The position numbers and the translations under genes are program-made. Under the pieces are notes generated by a model. That model had not been told where the DNA came from. It saw only the letters and a list, made by a program, of their open reading frames with translations, and searched no databases. From Apiospora phragmitis (taxonomy: Eukaryota > Ascomycota > Sordariomycetes > Amphisphaeriales > Apiosporaceae): a stretch of 64,000 nucleotides of DNA. The stretch is taken from positions 5,518,001 through 5,582,000 of the forward strand of contig JAQQWL010000011.1 in assembly GCA_038363925.1 (NCBI GenBank). The letters are read 5' to 3'. Shown piece after piece: positions 35,550 through 48,783 of this stretch (positions are counted from its first letter, which is position 1; the number at the start of each line of letters is the position of its first letter).

Positions 35550-38500
35550 CTAGATCACCCGCATGACCGTATCAGATGATTTGACCGTCGGTCTAGGACT
35601 TGGGTCCTCCTCAGGTGTACTGCTTTTGGATGGCTCGTTGGGGCGTGGTGTTTCGTCAGGGTCGCCCTCATCATCCATTTTGCCGGGCGCCAATGACTCG
35701 GGTGGTGTACGCAGCACCGAATTGCCAGGTAACCTTGCTTCCCGGACAGGAGATGCGTTTCCTTCTCTCGACGGAGTCGCCACCTGCGTAGTAGTTTCTG
35801 GTGTGATGGTGTTATCTGACATCACGGCAACGCTATCGTGGCTGTTTGCTCTCATCATTTCGATCCCAAGTTTGGAGCTGGGTAAGTTGGGCTTCCCACG
35901 ATGGTTGTTGCGTTCCCGGTCCCGACTTGCTCCTAACTCTTCGTCCTCGTCATCGGCAGAATCGCTGCCTTCTCCTCGCCGTTTCTCGAGATTCTCTCGC
36001 CTAGACCTCAACTTCTCTAGTGAACGCCGCGTCATCGGCGCAGTGGACTTCTCCATCTGAGCCGGAGCCGACTGCTGTGACAAGAGCGGGGCCGGCATGT
36101 CCGGAGAACCGTTAGCGTCGGGCACAGCCTCGTCCTGAGCAATTCCAAGTCCATCCCAGTCGCCGGTAGCTTTACGACTCAGTACGACAGGAACATCATC
36201 GGTTGTGGCAGATTCCGAATCTCCGAACAAGCTCGAGCTGATTGAATCCTCCCTACTTGATCCTCTAAAGCTGCTACTAGGATGCTGGGCGTAGCCGGAG
36301 GAACCCGAAGTTGGACTGTCTTCAGAACGTAATCTCTCAAGTTTGAGCACCGATGGTATTGATGCTTGGTGGTTGGTTGAAGCACCGGCTGTCACTTGTC
36401 CAGGAGAAGGTGGCTTCCACTGGCAAAGGTTGGAGAGGACTTCAATCAACTTGGAAGAGCTGATGGGCTTCTCGACGAGCGAATCAAAGTAGTGGGGAGC
36501 TTGCAGCTCTTTCAGGTACGCCGTAATGGCTACGATAGGAGTATGGGAATTGACATTCTTAAGTTCGCGCACCATTCGGGCAAGATCGGCACCACTAACC
36601 TCGGGAAGTTTGAATTCGGTGAAGATGATGTCAAATTTGATTTCGCTCATGGCATACCGAACGGCCTCTGAGCCAGTGGATGCTGAAATGGTTCTGCAGC
36701 GCAGCTTCTCCAGAAGCTTCTCCATGACCATTCGTGATACCGGGTGATCTTCGCAAATCAGGACGTCTAAAGATCGAAACGTCGGGCTGTCGAGGTTGAT
36801 CGCCGACATCCGCCTCGAGCTCTGTCGGCGTCTCTGGACACGAAGCAGGGCATTTGCTTTCTCGCCCTCATTGTCAGAAGAAGATGGTGACATATCAAAC
36901 ACTTGGCTTCGCCGGTTCCGATGATGGGCAAGCAAATCAGACGCCACCGGACTACCCTCTTGGGAGCCAATAGTCAGCGACCTCGACCGGGTCGAAGAAT
37001 TGCTTGTCTTCCGCGGTGTGTTGAGAGGCTTCTGCGGGGAGGACAACGCCAGCGGTGGTGGAGCGCCCCTACCCTTGATGGGAGACGGAGCAACAGATGT
37101 TGTTTTTTGGACAGCAGCAGCCGCTCGCGGGGAATCAAGAAAGCTGCCAGGCTGCAGTGAGCTGGTAGACTGCTGGGAAAGGCTCGATCCATTGCTGGAA
37201 GGCTTTCGCCGGCTGTCGGGACTTTGGCCGGCGACGAAGGAAACGAGCAATGGAGATGATGGCTGCGAAGCACGGCTTGGAGATGAGCCCGCCTGGCCAA
37301 CACTAGAAGGCGAAGCAGGCCGGTGGGTCGCCTTAGCATTGGACAAGCTTCTCTGTACAGGCATAGAATGGACGGGGCTACCATCCAGAGTGGGAGCCGG
37401 GGAAGTTGGATTATTCGACCCACCCGGGCTCCCGTTAGATCGGTGTTGAGCCGCCATGGCCTGGGCTTTCAGCTGCTGAATCACATCCTTGTTGGCTTTC
37501 TCCAGTACTGTAAGATTTTTGAATGCAAATGTTCCGAAGTCGTCTGATCCCATCGGCTCGCTGAGCCTCCGGCTCTTCAAGTCGCGGATATGCGGGGGGA
37601 TGTGTAATGGCATCAGACCACGCTTGATGGAATTGACATGAACCTGAGATCGCACGCGAGATAGCGCATCGTGTGGCCGGTCTGGGTAATCGGGCGTGGG
37701 CGCAGAGGGGGGCGTGGCCTGGTCTTCAATCTCTTCTGTGAAGGCCTGTAATGTAGCGCCACGAGAGTCGAAGTATTCCGTGTCCTCCGGGTTTTCGGGC
37801 TGAGGCACAAATTGAGCCTCGTCCTGCAAAAGTGTATCCCAGCTAACGCCTTCGAACCAGGCATGGCTTCTGATCTCTTCCCCGCCCGAGGCGAATTTTT
37901 CATCCCGATTGGAGCCAAGACGTTGTCGAGGGTCCATGCAGAGTAGCTTGTTAATCAGATCTTTTGCTTCTGGGGAGACGTCGAAATCGGCCTCATCCGG
38001 CCACATGATTTTACGGGCAAGGATATTCTCAAAAACGTGCTCTGCCTCGCTGGCATGGAACGGGGGGATCCCGTAAAGGAACTCGAACAGAATACAACCG
38101 ACTGACCACCAATCACTGGTTTCATCTTGCCTCTCACCGTTGATGGTTTCCGGAGCGAGATAATCTGGAGTACCGACGAATCGCCTATTCGTATCCTCGG
38201 GGTCGAACAAGGCCATGGGCGGGGGCATCATACTTGATTGCGGCGGCGTATTGCGGTGGTGCTCGCTACTGTGAGTACTCACTGGCTGCAAGGTTGGGAG
38301 ATCTGGAGATGCGACACTCGCACAATCGCTAATTTCGTCATGCGGAGATCTGACGCTTGATTGCGATAGCCTCGAATGCACCGCCTGGGTTGTGTGGTTG
38401 TCATTCAGCGAAAAGTTGTTCATCATCTGAGATAATGTTTCGCTGCCACCACTGTCGCTACGCTGCCCCGAGATGCGACGGGGCTCCTGTTGGAAGGATC

Positions 38501-41334
38501 CTAGACTAAAGTATGATGGTTGACCGAGGTTGACCCCCATATCAGAAGGGGTCATTTGAGGCGTAGTGCCAGGTGAGTGATGCGGAGCGTATAGATCCAT
38601 CGACGCAGATCTTGACGAAGCCATCGAAGTAGACCGAGCGAAGGGTCCAGATTTTAGCAGATCAGGGGTTTGCTCTGGATTGCTGCAATTCAATGCTCGC
38701 TTCTGTCGCCCTATAAGTCCCATCCGCGACAGACCGAAATCCGTCAACTTCAAGTGTCCCTTCTGGTCAATCAGCAGATTGTCTGGTTTCAAGTCACGAT
38801 GAATGATGCCGCGGTCATGAAGATGCTCGACACCAAGTATTACTTCTCCAAGGTACTTTTTCACCCAATCCTCGGGAAGTCCTCCAAGCACTTTGATAAG
38901 GGAGGCACAATCGCCACCGTTGAGGTACTCCATGACAAGGTAAAGATAGTCTTTGCTCGAGAACGTCCAATAGAGCTTTGCAACGAACTCACTCTCCCCT
39001 TGCCACATCATGATAGCTCGTTCGGCTTTGACATTGGTCACTTGGTTTTTGGCTACCATGTCGGCCTTCTTTAGGACCTTGATGGCGAAATATTCGCCCG
39101 TTGACTTCTTCTTGGACAGATAAACACTGCCAAAGGCGCCTTTGCTGATTGGTTTGATAATTTCGAAATCTTTGATAGACGGGGGTACCGCCCGAGCCTG
39201 GGGGGCAGCATTGGCGGGGTTCAATCGAGGTGAAGGCGGGTGCCGGTTGATAAATTCGGGGAAAGCAGCAGACGACTGTCTGCGGTGATGGTGCGGTACC
39301 GATGCCGGAGAGCCAAATTCACTATGGGGCAGCATAGGAGAGGCCTCTGGAGAAACGATGCTGTCTTGGGAGTGCTGAAAGCTCCTGGGCTTGAGAATAC
39401 GAAGAGGAGACGATGGCGGGGCATTTCGGCTCGGTGATTCTTGACGATGTGGTGACGATGCGCCCGGAATTATGAGGCTTCTCCTTTGTTGTTGCCGTGA
39501 GCTTGTAGCACGCCGTAGCCCACCGAATTCAGACATGGGAGAATCGGTCCGAGGTTGGCGGGACATTACCGAGGAAGATCTCACGCTTCCCTCGCTTTCT
39601 GCCGTATCGCTCTCGAACATGAGGGATTCGCGGCGAGATTCTCGGGTCTGACCAGCGACACTCAACCCACCACGCAGTGATCTCGGCGTTGAACATTCCC
39701 TGGGACTACTTGACCTAGTGGATCCAATAATAGAGGACGGACGCTGCCTGTCGCCAGGTTCTCCGAGGTCTGCATTCTTTAAAGCCAGAACTAGCGAGGA
39801 AGGCGCATCAAACGACCCAGGGAAAATGGCTTCTTCTGTTGCAGCTGGTGTCACTTCGGATTCTTCTGATAGATCTTCGCCTTCTGTCGAGTCACTCAGT
39901 CGTCCGGCGGCGATCCGGGCAGCTTTGCGCATGGCCTCATCGATGCAATCCTGCACAAGAACTGCAAACTCGACCCGGATTCGTTCCGTGTACTCGAGAA
40001 TTCTCCGATATCGGAATACAGCTTCGACCTTTTCTTTTGCGACTCTTTCGGTATCTGCACAAAGAAGCGCTAGCCCCTGTTCTTGTTCTAGTGTATTTGA
40101 CCCAGGGGACTGCCACTGAAGTACTTGGGAAATCCGGGACTCTGACTGCGGCGATTGAGTCCGAAACTCGCCAGAGCCTTGTGAGCCCGATTCTTTGATC
40201 GCTGGTGTGCTAACCTCTATGGAAGTATCGCACAGATCGAGTAGGAGTTCCACGATTCGTGCTTGTGGACGGCGGACGGCAAACGACCGGGAGCGGTGGT
40301 GGCCAATTGTAGTCGACCGATCCCGCGATGAAGCTACAGGCGATGATGTCCCCGGAGATGATGTGGTCGAGGTCGGACCAATGGACAGGCCCTTGTATTC
40401 AGCAATGGGCAGAGCGGCCTGCTGATCGCCCGACAGTGGCCGCGCTTTACGAGCCTCGAGAGCGTCAAGTACTTTGACAATAGAGTGGCGATGCTCGACC
40501 AGGTTCTCCTGGGCCATCTGGACGTCCATCTCGGCCCGATGCTCCTGAAGGCAAAGATCGGTATGTTTTTCGAACCACCATGGTGGGATTTGGCGCTCGC
40601 AAATACGGCAGAGGACAGGCAGCGGTGGTGGGTGGTTTGCAGGATCATCATCCCCGGACTCAGCTAGCCTGGTCAAATAGCTTGCCAGCACTTCGGCACC
40701 GGAGCCTAGGGAATCTACTATCAGTGGTGGGAGATCGATCTTGACTTCTCGGGGTGCGATCCACGGCCGTATCATCCACATAGTCTATGAACCTGTTAGT
40801 TGTGATATCGCAGTTAAGTATGTCAATACCCCGGCTTACATGACTCTCCCCGCCCGTAGCACGGTCATAGACCATGATACCTTGGGCTTCCAGCTCCACA
40901 GTTGCCGGTTCATCCTCGCTATTCTCTGGTTCACCAAGCTCGTTGACCGCAATCAGTTTGGATAAGGGGCCTAAGTAGACGGTAAAGCGTATGAAATGAC
41001 TCCGTGAATCGTCTTGCTTCATGTAGGCGATAGCATCGGCAAATACACCCTTGTCATCGCCAATAATAAGATCAGCGATGGGAGTGCCTTCGAGTGTATC
41101 TGTTTGAGTGCCTATAACATCAACCCACGAGGGGCTGACCCAGCGTATGGTACCGTCAAGGTTCAGGTCTACTATGACATTGAGAGTCTGCTCTGCCGCC
41201 TCTCGAAGCTCCTCCCTTTCTTCTCTTATGTCCTCGCTTAGCGTCCGTTCCATAGCACTGCCGGCAGCTTCTGCCCGCCGCAGCGAGCTCACTGCTGGCG
41301 GGGCCAGCCTGTCAGGGTCTTGGACTCGATCCAT
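35550..41334 (-). CDS. RIM15: Rim15-like protein kinase with PAS and receiver domains
   Basis: Nutrient-signalling AGC-type kinase of the Rim15/Cek1/Ppk18 family. In yeast it acts downstream of TORC1, PKA and Pho85 to drive quiescence. Exons are 41334-40840 and 40784-35550, 1,909 aa, with no frame break. A PAS-like domain lies near residues 50-130 (TLNVIVDLNLDGTIRWVSPS). A CxxC...HxxxxC finger lies near 220-250 (LCRICERQIPPWWFEKHTDL). The kinase domain starts near 700 (ISKGAFGSVYL) with IHRDLKPDNLL, TDFGLSR, GTPDYLAPETI and SDWWSVGCILFEFLYG. About 185 residues are inserted between DFG and the APE segment, as is usual in this family. A receiver domain lies at about 1500-1620 (LDVLICEDHPVSRMVMEKLL); its usual phospho-Asp position reads Glu (IIFTEFKLP). 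The rest is Ser/Pro-rich. An upstream 5' exon is possible because the frame stays open beyond the chosen ATG. Confidence 0.93.
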
Positions 41335-44300
41335 GGTCGCGGCCCCAAGAATGACGGCAGCATCGGAGGGAGGGAGTTGGTATAGTTTGAACTGCTAGGT
41401 ACCTCGTGGGTTGCCAGTCGGGTGCCGTTAGGGGAGGGTTGTTGTATTCGGTGGATCGACCAGCCGGGCGTTGCAAGTACGTGAATGGCCAGTGACGACG
41501 TCCTGGCATAAAGCCAGAGCTACAAACTTGCAGAAACCCGAGGCATGTCGGTAATGCGGCGGCAATGGCGAGGACGAGGCTCAGATCAGGCCACCGGCTC
41601 GAACAACAGAGTATGTGGTTCGATGGTCCAGGGTCTATCTTCTTCTTTTGGAAGTTGCAGGTTTGTTCCTGAACAGGTCAATGGGCCAAGGGCGGACAGG
41701 CAGGCCAACGAAAGAGCCAAGCTCCAAAAGGCGAAAGAAAGTAGGTTATTGGCGGGTTGGGTAGTTGGAGAAGTAATAGAGTGCCACCACTGAGAATCGT
41801 ATGCGCCTGGTGTTTGCGGTGGTCAAAAGCAGGCCCACGTTCACGTGGTGTGGTGTTCTGTTGTGTTGACGGCAGTGGGAGGATTTGAGCGACGGGACGC
41901 CAAAGGGACTGTCTCGCGGCTATGCTGTGTGTGCAAAGAGGCAAGAACTAGTACTAGGCAACGATGGGGAGATAAAGTACAGTTACAGTACAATGGAGAG
42001 ACAGCTAGGGTGAATTGGAGATCAATGCCTCGTCTTGAGAACGAGCATGAAGAGAGTGTTGGGAACAGTCTGATCGCAGGCGATGGCCAAAGGTTAAAAA
42101 GAATATGTAGAAACTTTGCTCTGCATCCCGCGTGTCTGGTGGTGCTTTTGGTGTCTGTTTGGTGTTTTCCAGTCACTCTCAGTCTCCGTCTCCCGTCTTT
42201 CCCTGCTGCTGCTTTGCTTTCCCTGCCTGTGCTTTTTAATAAGGCCTGTCCATCCTGCCATTCATGCCTGGCACTGCTCGACCCCCCTCCCCCTGCTAGG
42301 CATTCTGCTGCTGCTATGGTCCCCACCGACGGATCCCTTGTCCCAGCCTAATGAAGTAGTGCCTGTTGATTGGGCTATTAGTGATCGGCTTTCTGGCTCA
42401 TCTTCACGCTTCGATACAACCTTCACACACAACCTCACAACCTTAGGTCCCTAGGTCCCTAGTAGGTAGCACTCACGCACTAGCCAACCTACCTCATCCG
42501 TTATCCATCACCCAGTCAGTCCCGTATGCAGCCCTCTACTACGTCGCCTGCCTCATATATATAGCAAGTGTAAGCTTACTTCGTGGAGGGCCTGCATGCA
42601 TAGGATGATCACGAATGTTTCCAATGCACTCTTACCCACTCCGCCATGAAACACGACCCCAATGGCTGCCGACGTGCGTCAAGACCACTGAGACCTGAAA
42701 TCATGTGGTGAGCAGCGGTAGTGCAGCCCGTTAAGTAACGTGAAGAGCTACATGCCTTCTTACGTATTCGTGCTAAAAAAGGGCAACTCCCCAAGTGAGC
42801 ATGTGTGATGCAAACAGCGCCGAATCCCCACCCCTGGCGGCTTCGTGTCTCTACTGTACCAGCCTGTGTAGGCCTAGATAAATCAATTGGCTTACCTACA
42901 GTCAGACAGCAGCCCCTACCCATCGCATGCTAGGTAGGAGCTGTGAACTGCTGGGTGCCAGGCCATATTGAGACGGGCAACCCAAAGTGGGCTTCGTATT
43001 TGGCCGGGGCGCACTGCTCATTCTATGTAATGAGCAGCTCTCATGATATGCTTGAGCTTCCTCTGATATAGTTGTTGATGGAGGGATGCGTGACTCAATG
43101 GAAGATATGGTATCCCATTGCCCCGAGTAACGAGCTTCTATTCCGTCTAGCCCGACCTTCATCCCTGATTGGGCCCCGCGAAAGAAAAGGAATGCGAAAG
43201 TTCGTTTATTGATACCAGGCGTATGGCTGTCGAGCTTTTCATGTGTTTCTGTGTCTCGAACTTCCAAACTTTAGGATACAGCCAGTAACCTATGAACTGT
43301 CAACTCTCTTGCCTGTTGCTGCTGCCATCGCTAGGTAGTGTCTAAGCACGCCTATAAATGGCACATGCTGTTATTAACGTACCTACATGTAATCTTTGAC
43401 ATTGAAGATGTCGTACTAAAGGTAATGCTTTACCTCCCGCCTACATGATGATGTACATACTTCCTGCCAGCCTACATATTCTTGCATGGGCAACACACGA
43501 TCCTTCAGCAGCGTGATAAGGTAGAATTGGAGCAGCTGGTCTAGCGTATCTAGTAGGTCTTTATTGATTATGCGGACCAGGAATCGAAATGGATGGATCT
43601 GCGAATACGCACTCAGCACGTTAACGTTAATACTACTACGACGGCCGCTAATAACATAGTCTTTCCACGTGATCGTGTAAAATATCGTGCAAAAAAAGCT
43701 ATGAACGCGTGAGGGGGGAAACAGTCGATTCAAATTGCGGCAGGCAGGGGTGTTTGACCCAATGGGAACAACGTCCAGATTCCCCAATCCACTTGACGCG
43801 GTGGTGGAGCCATTTGTTTATGGTGTGTACAGTAAGTTGGTTGCTGCTAAAGAAAACAAAAAAGTTGTTGCGGGATTGTGATGTGATGGATGTGATTGCA
43901 GGATATTGAATCTGAGTAAGATAGATGTAGATACGTAGGTGGGCATATGAGGAATTGATCTGCTCGTTTATTATTGCCATACCTAATACTTCAGGATGTA
44001 TCTGCTTCATCGCCCCCGATCGCCTATCCCATCCTACATCTACATCGATATCCATCTTGTACGAGAACTGTATGGGGGAACAGCTCGCCGATGAGGAGGT
44101 AGGGTCGGAAGAGCCGGTGAAGTGGGCAACAGCAGGATTGGGCCAGAGACATGACGCACGCACTCCCCCACTGTTTAAATGTTCTCCTTACCTCACAACC
44201 AAGATATGTCTAGGACTCTAGGCTACATGTAAGTATAAGAACGTGCCCCCTTCAGGGGAGGCGAGAAAGCACAGGAGGGTTTCCTACCTACGTGGCAGCC

Positions 44301-45962
44301 CAGCGTGGGTCAGATCTCCAACTTTCCAGGGTGTGACCTGACTCTGGCTGTCTGGTAGCTGATGGAATTGCCGATGCTGCAGCTGTTTGGCAAGGGTGCC
44401 CTTTGAATTGATCGTTGACGCTGCACACTAATGAACCTCGTTCCCATGCCAATCTGTTGTTGTGAATATAATACGCCTTCTATAGCACACACACATCATC
44501 ATTCTCCTGTCGCGAACGGTCTCTATAATCAGAGGCACGCCTACCTACTTACATCTACACGTACCAAATAAACGACACTACAGCAACACAACAGCCGCGC
44601 TCGTTGAACAAGGCGGTTTCGAGCCGTTGCGCCAACCCACTGTTGGCCCCCCGCTAGCAAGTTGTTCTATCGGGAGTGACACGATTGGCAACGGCTTTCG
44701 TCAGATGCAGAACCTATTTTCAGATCGACCTTCCAGGATATTGGTCTGTCTCTTCAGGTTGGTCCCACATATACCAAACCGACGAGTGAACACCAATCAT
44801 TGTGAAAATCCTCCTCGTCCTAGCTGCCCAGTACTTGAGTCTACTACTATCTGACGATGATGGTCAATACATATGTAGTCCGAAGCAGTGAGCTTCGCTT
44901 GCCCATCCCATACTTTACGCACCCTGCCAGTCATGCATGGACTAGTGCTGGCCGGGTGAGCTTGACATAGTATGATAAGCAACAGATCATGGTGACCTTC
45001 GGAACCCCCCCTGCCTGCACGGGCAAGAAATGACTTGGTCGCATATCACAAGCACCAAACAGCCGGGGAGTTGCCGCGCAACGGCTCCGGTCGTTATGCC
45101 CACCAACGAGATGCTACGGCCATTCTGCGAAGGCCTGTTCTGCTCGGTCAGATGAGGGATGCCCAGGTGAACTTTGTCAATGGACACGCAGCTGGAATCT
45201 CGCCTTGCATTAGTGATGGCTGCACATGATGTATTTGCTGCCGTATCCTGGGCACCGCCAACCAATCCCAGCACCACAGTTTACCCCCTCGCATCCCGAG
45301 GCTTAGCATGGACAACCGACCGATAAACAAACTCAAGCACACACGTAACCCTTTGTCAGCCGGGTCTGCAGCCGGTCTGACGGTAAGATATATTATCGAC
45401 CCTCCGTCTGAAGCATTTCGAAACTGTACTGAGATTGTTCTATGTGCTAGGCGCTGGGCAAGTCGGTAGGGCACAACCGCTTCCTAGGCCCCGGGATCAA
45501 GTGTATAACAAGCCATGATGACGAAGGGTGATACTATGTGAAATGCACCATGCGGGCGTCGAACGATGCCTCCTCTAGCAGTCGTAGGCCATCGTCTGAT
45601 TGTAAGACCACTTTCCCCGTGCAGTCTGGGGCTCTACCAGAGCACTAGCCAATCGCAACTGTATGCAGGAGACCGAGCAATTGGATGCGCCTCTTTACCC
45701 GTAGTATATGTTTTCCTGGCTTTCTCCTGCGTGAGCTAGTTACACGGCGCATGGTTCTCTGGGAAGAACATGTTCCAGCAGAAAGCTCTGCGGAGTCATG
45801 CGACAGACCTGGCCGGAACTATGTTGAGTTTAGGCAAACCAGCCTGCCAATGCAGAATGAAACGTGATAGTTTTTCTTCAGCAGCCAAGCCAGTTGCACT
45901 CAAGCACCGGTAACTCTTCGGGAGCAGTCTTCGCGCCCAAGGATGCTACCTACACCCATGAT
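41335..45962. other. 4.6 kb gene-poor region
   Basis: The proximal kilobase is the RIM15 5' region, CT-rich on the minus strand and possibly transcribed as a long leader. The rest shows only short ORFs of random composition. A minus-strand stretch near 42600-42660 has a tRNA-like opening but no T-arm. Several CCTACCTACC and GGTACCTAGG-type low-complexity motifs occur. No gene is called. Confidence 0.5.
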
Positions 45963-46871
45963 TCATTTAGACCACTCAACTCGTTGCCGTTCTAACCAAC
46001 TGCCCTTCTCGATCCACCGTTGCTCTATCCATTTAACAAGCTCTTCGTCCGTATGGGGTAGCTCCTCCAGTGGAAACCTTCGTGCGTGGACTGCAAACTT
46101 ATAACCATCCCCCCGGGAGATTCTGGGAAGGCTCAAGGTTTCCCATATGTTCGGTGCCTCGAGGAATTCGTCCCCGCGTTGATAGGCAATTGTCAGATCA
46201 TACACGGCTTTGACGTGCGGCGCTTTTCTCAGATGCTGCACGGTGGTGACGAACCCCTTTGTTCGGGGGTATAGAAGATGCTGGGGCAAAGGCCGGTCAT
46301 TCTCTTCGCACCAGATCTTCGCCTCGGCGTATTTCCGTTTCGTGAATCGAGTAGCTTCGCTGAAGCTGACCAGCCAGGTTGGCCACATTCTCCCGACGAT
46401 TCCGTTGAACACTCTGCCGAGTTCTCTCTGGTCCTTCATCCAGTTCCTGGTGACCATGGGCATCCCGATCGCCCATATCCCCCAGCCCAGGAACGGTACC
46501 GCACGAAGTTGGATCTTGGCAAACCAACGGCATCTCCCGAGCATCTCTGCTTTCATTGCTAACTTCTGGATCATGTAGAAGTCGGTCCAGGACACATGGT
46601 TACAGATCACGATGGCTGATTCTCCGCTGGGCAAGGGGTCGCCCGAAACAGCAATCTCTGCGCCGTTGATGCCCTCGAAGATGGCCTGAACCCAAGCCCA
46701 TACTGAATAGGCGATGTGGGAAGACAGTTCGTAGACAAAGTCCGGAGCGAACGCTTTGACGGGCAGTAGCAGACAGAGCACCAGGTCGGCCGCGCCCAGG
46801 TAGAGCACCCAGGGAAGCACAATGAGAAGGCCTCTCAGGTGCGTGAGCAATCCTCCAAAGCTCGCCGCCAT
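45963..46871 (-). CDS. PlsC-type lysophospholipid/AGP acyltransferase
   Basis: Membrane acyltransferase of the LPLAT/AGPAT superfamily, which transfers an acyl chain from acyl-CoA to a lysophospholipid (family role). Single exon, 302 aa. Two hydrophobic segments open the protein (LLIVLPWVLYLGAADLVLCL). The catalytic HX4D motif is NHVSWTDFY (His92, Asp97). Block III is SFSEATRFTKRK (171-175), which has Ala where EGTR has Gly and reads as the EATR-type variant. YPRTKGF (about 201-207) is the usual Pro block. The C-terminal third, with AVYDLTIAY and HARRFPLEELP, resembles the Cst26/Psi1 and LCLAT1-like branch used for phosphatidylinositol remodelling. The exact substrate cannot be told from sequence. 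It is intact and stands alone between long intergenic regions. Confidence 0.88.
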   Translation of the reverse strand: MAASFGGLLTHLRGLLIVLPWVLYLGAADLVLCLLLPVKAFAPDFVYELSSHIAYSVWAWVQAIFEGINGAEIAVSGDPLPSGESAIVICNHVSWTDFYMIQKLAMKAEMLGRCRWFAKIQLRAVPFLGWGIWAIGMPMVTRNWMKDQRELGRVFNGIVGRMWPTWLVSFSEATRFTKRKYAEAKIWCEENDRPLPQHLLYPRTKGFVTTVQHLRKAPHVKAVYDLTIAYQRGDEFLEAPNIWETLSLPRISRGDGYKFAVHARRFPLEELPHTDEELVKWIEQRWIEKGSWLERQRVEWSK

Positions 46872-48783
46872 CTGGGGTGAAAGTATATATCGAATTGTGG
46901 CTGGCCTTCTGACGAAGCTGAACGAACGAGAACTGGGGGAGAACCTTGAATGTTTTCCTTGGGATGCGTGCTACTTACTTGTAGGGCGACGGATGTGCTC
47001 GAAGGAAGGGAAGGAGGTTCGGTGATGAGCAGCAGTAATTACGGCCCCGCTTCAGACTATGTATCAGCCTGTCTGAGCTGAGGCTCGTGGGTTTACTAGC
47101 CTGCGACATGATCTTACCGAGTAGTGACCGGACCCGGGAACGGTTGGGCTTTAGCCCTAGACCAGACAGAACGGTCCTCGATCCAAACGAGTGTAGAGGA
47201 AAATTCAAAATTCAAACACCACAATACTGGAATCGCTCTAGAGCGTATCGTTGCGTACATGAGTTTGTCCATTACCATGTGCCAAGTGGCGGGGACGAGA
47301 AACCATAGCCATCCTGAGACGACTGTCATCTGTCAGCAACACCCGTGATAATCAGTCGCACTTGGATTAGCGTGTTTTGCATCAACGAGGGACCCACCCG
47401 CGGGCCGTACATTCACGTTACTGTTAGGGCAAGTCACTCGAGATAAGCCATCTGAACATACAGGATTAGGTACGACGGGAGTTGCGGAAGGGAACAGACT
47501 ATGTAGGTGCGCATATCCACTACGTAGGTGGAAAGGTAGGAGGCTGGTATGCAGGGGCATAGGTATGAATCGTGTATGCATCGGACTTCGCATGATAAGA
47601 AGCAACCCATCCTTATGTGCAGTATTCCATCTCACTCTACTGTAGCATCGTGGGGATGCCTTGGCGGTTTGCTTGTGTGTCTTGAAACCCACATGGGAAT
47701 CTACGGCAAAAGAAATTCTGATGTATATCCCTGTACACTGCTGACTTGGCAGGTATTTTACAGAATTTCCTATACCGGAAAAGATGGGAGGTAGAAGCAT
47801 TCATTTTCTTAGCATACCTGTAGTAAGCGAGGCGGTGTTGAGCTACGCCGACATCTGCAAGCCACCAATCACCAATAGATGACTCCGCGACGAAACCCGT
47901 TCGTTCCGCTCTGCTGCCGAACGAGGTGATGTCAAGTTCTCCGAGCTTAAACTTCGAACACCATCTAGCAGGCGATGCTGAGGATGCATGGGCAGACTTG
48001 AAACCCCTGCTCTCGTCCCGGGCGGAACTCTCTGCTGTACCTCTGGTAGCTTACGGTCTAAGAAGACCATCAGCACCTATATATATATCTACCCCTCTCA
48101 TGTGCCATGCTGCGCCTTTGGTTACTATAGTTATGACTTGATATACACATCATCTTTGCGCGTCCCTTGTCTTGCCTTCCGCGCATAAATAAAGCCGGAT
48201 GCCTTGCTAACCTCATGGGCATGACCTATTTTGTGCGCTTTCTGATCTGTCGGGATTTGCTCGCCCATGCAACACTGACTGGCTATCACCGTAGCGCTAA
48301 ATAGGCGCCGACACACCATCTGGCGCTTTAAGAAGCTTCTGCTATTCTGCGTACCTTGCCTCCGACACGGAAGGCGAAGATCCCTTTCTGCCCAAATATC
48401 GCATATACTACAACTGTTGGCTACGCCAAGCGAACCGACGAGGATCTCACAACACTGGTTGAAACAGCACTTCCTTGAGGCAGTGCTTGGTCGGGAAATA
48501 CCCTGCTTCCTCGCCTCCCCGGCCCCAGAACAAATCATTCCGGCTGCGCTGGGGTTTCTCCAGATTCGCTGATCGGAGTTCAGGTGCGTGATACATTTAC
48601 TTCCCCCTCGCGCCTCCCCCTGGCCGACTATTTGGGGCTACTCTCCATCTATTCTTTTTCGGCTTGTATGCCGAGTGATTGAGCGGGCCATCTTCTATCA
48701 ACATCCATCGGAAAGCTACCTATCTAAGCTGCCTTCTCTCTACCGTTGCACCGTGACATTATTTACATTACCCAACTTGTAAC
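46872..48783. promoter_or_regulatory. Divergent intergenic region, acyltransferase / bZIP
   Basis: 1.9 kb between divergent start codons, so both promoters lie here. A CT-rich leader (about 48600-48775) precedes the bZIP ATG. A 135-codon minus-strand Cys-rich ORF at 48131-48538 looks random and is not called. Confidence 0.5.

Noticed and set aside
42600..42660. tRNA-like opening (GGCGGAGTGGGTAAGAG) on the minus strand
   Set aside because: No matching T-arm (GGTTCGA-type B box) or acceptor stem could be found downstream.
48131..48538. 135-codon Cys-rich minus-strand ORF that could pass for a small secreted protein
   Set aside because: No signal peptide, Cys spacing irregular, and it overlaps the likely promoter region of the bZIP gene.
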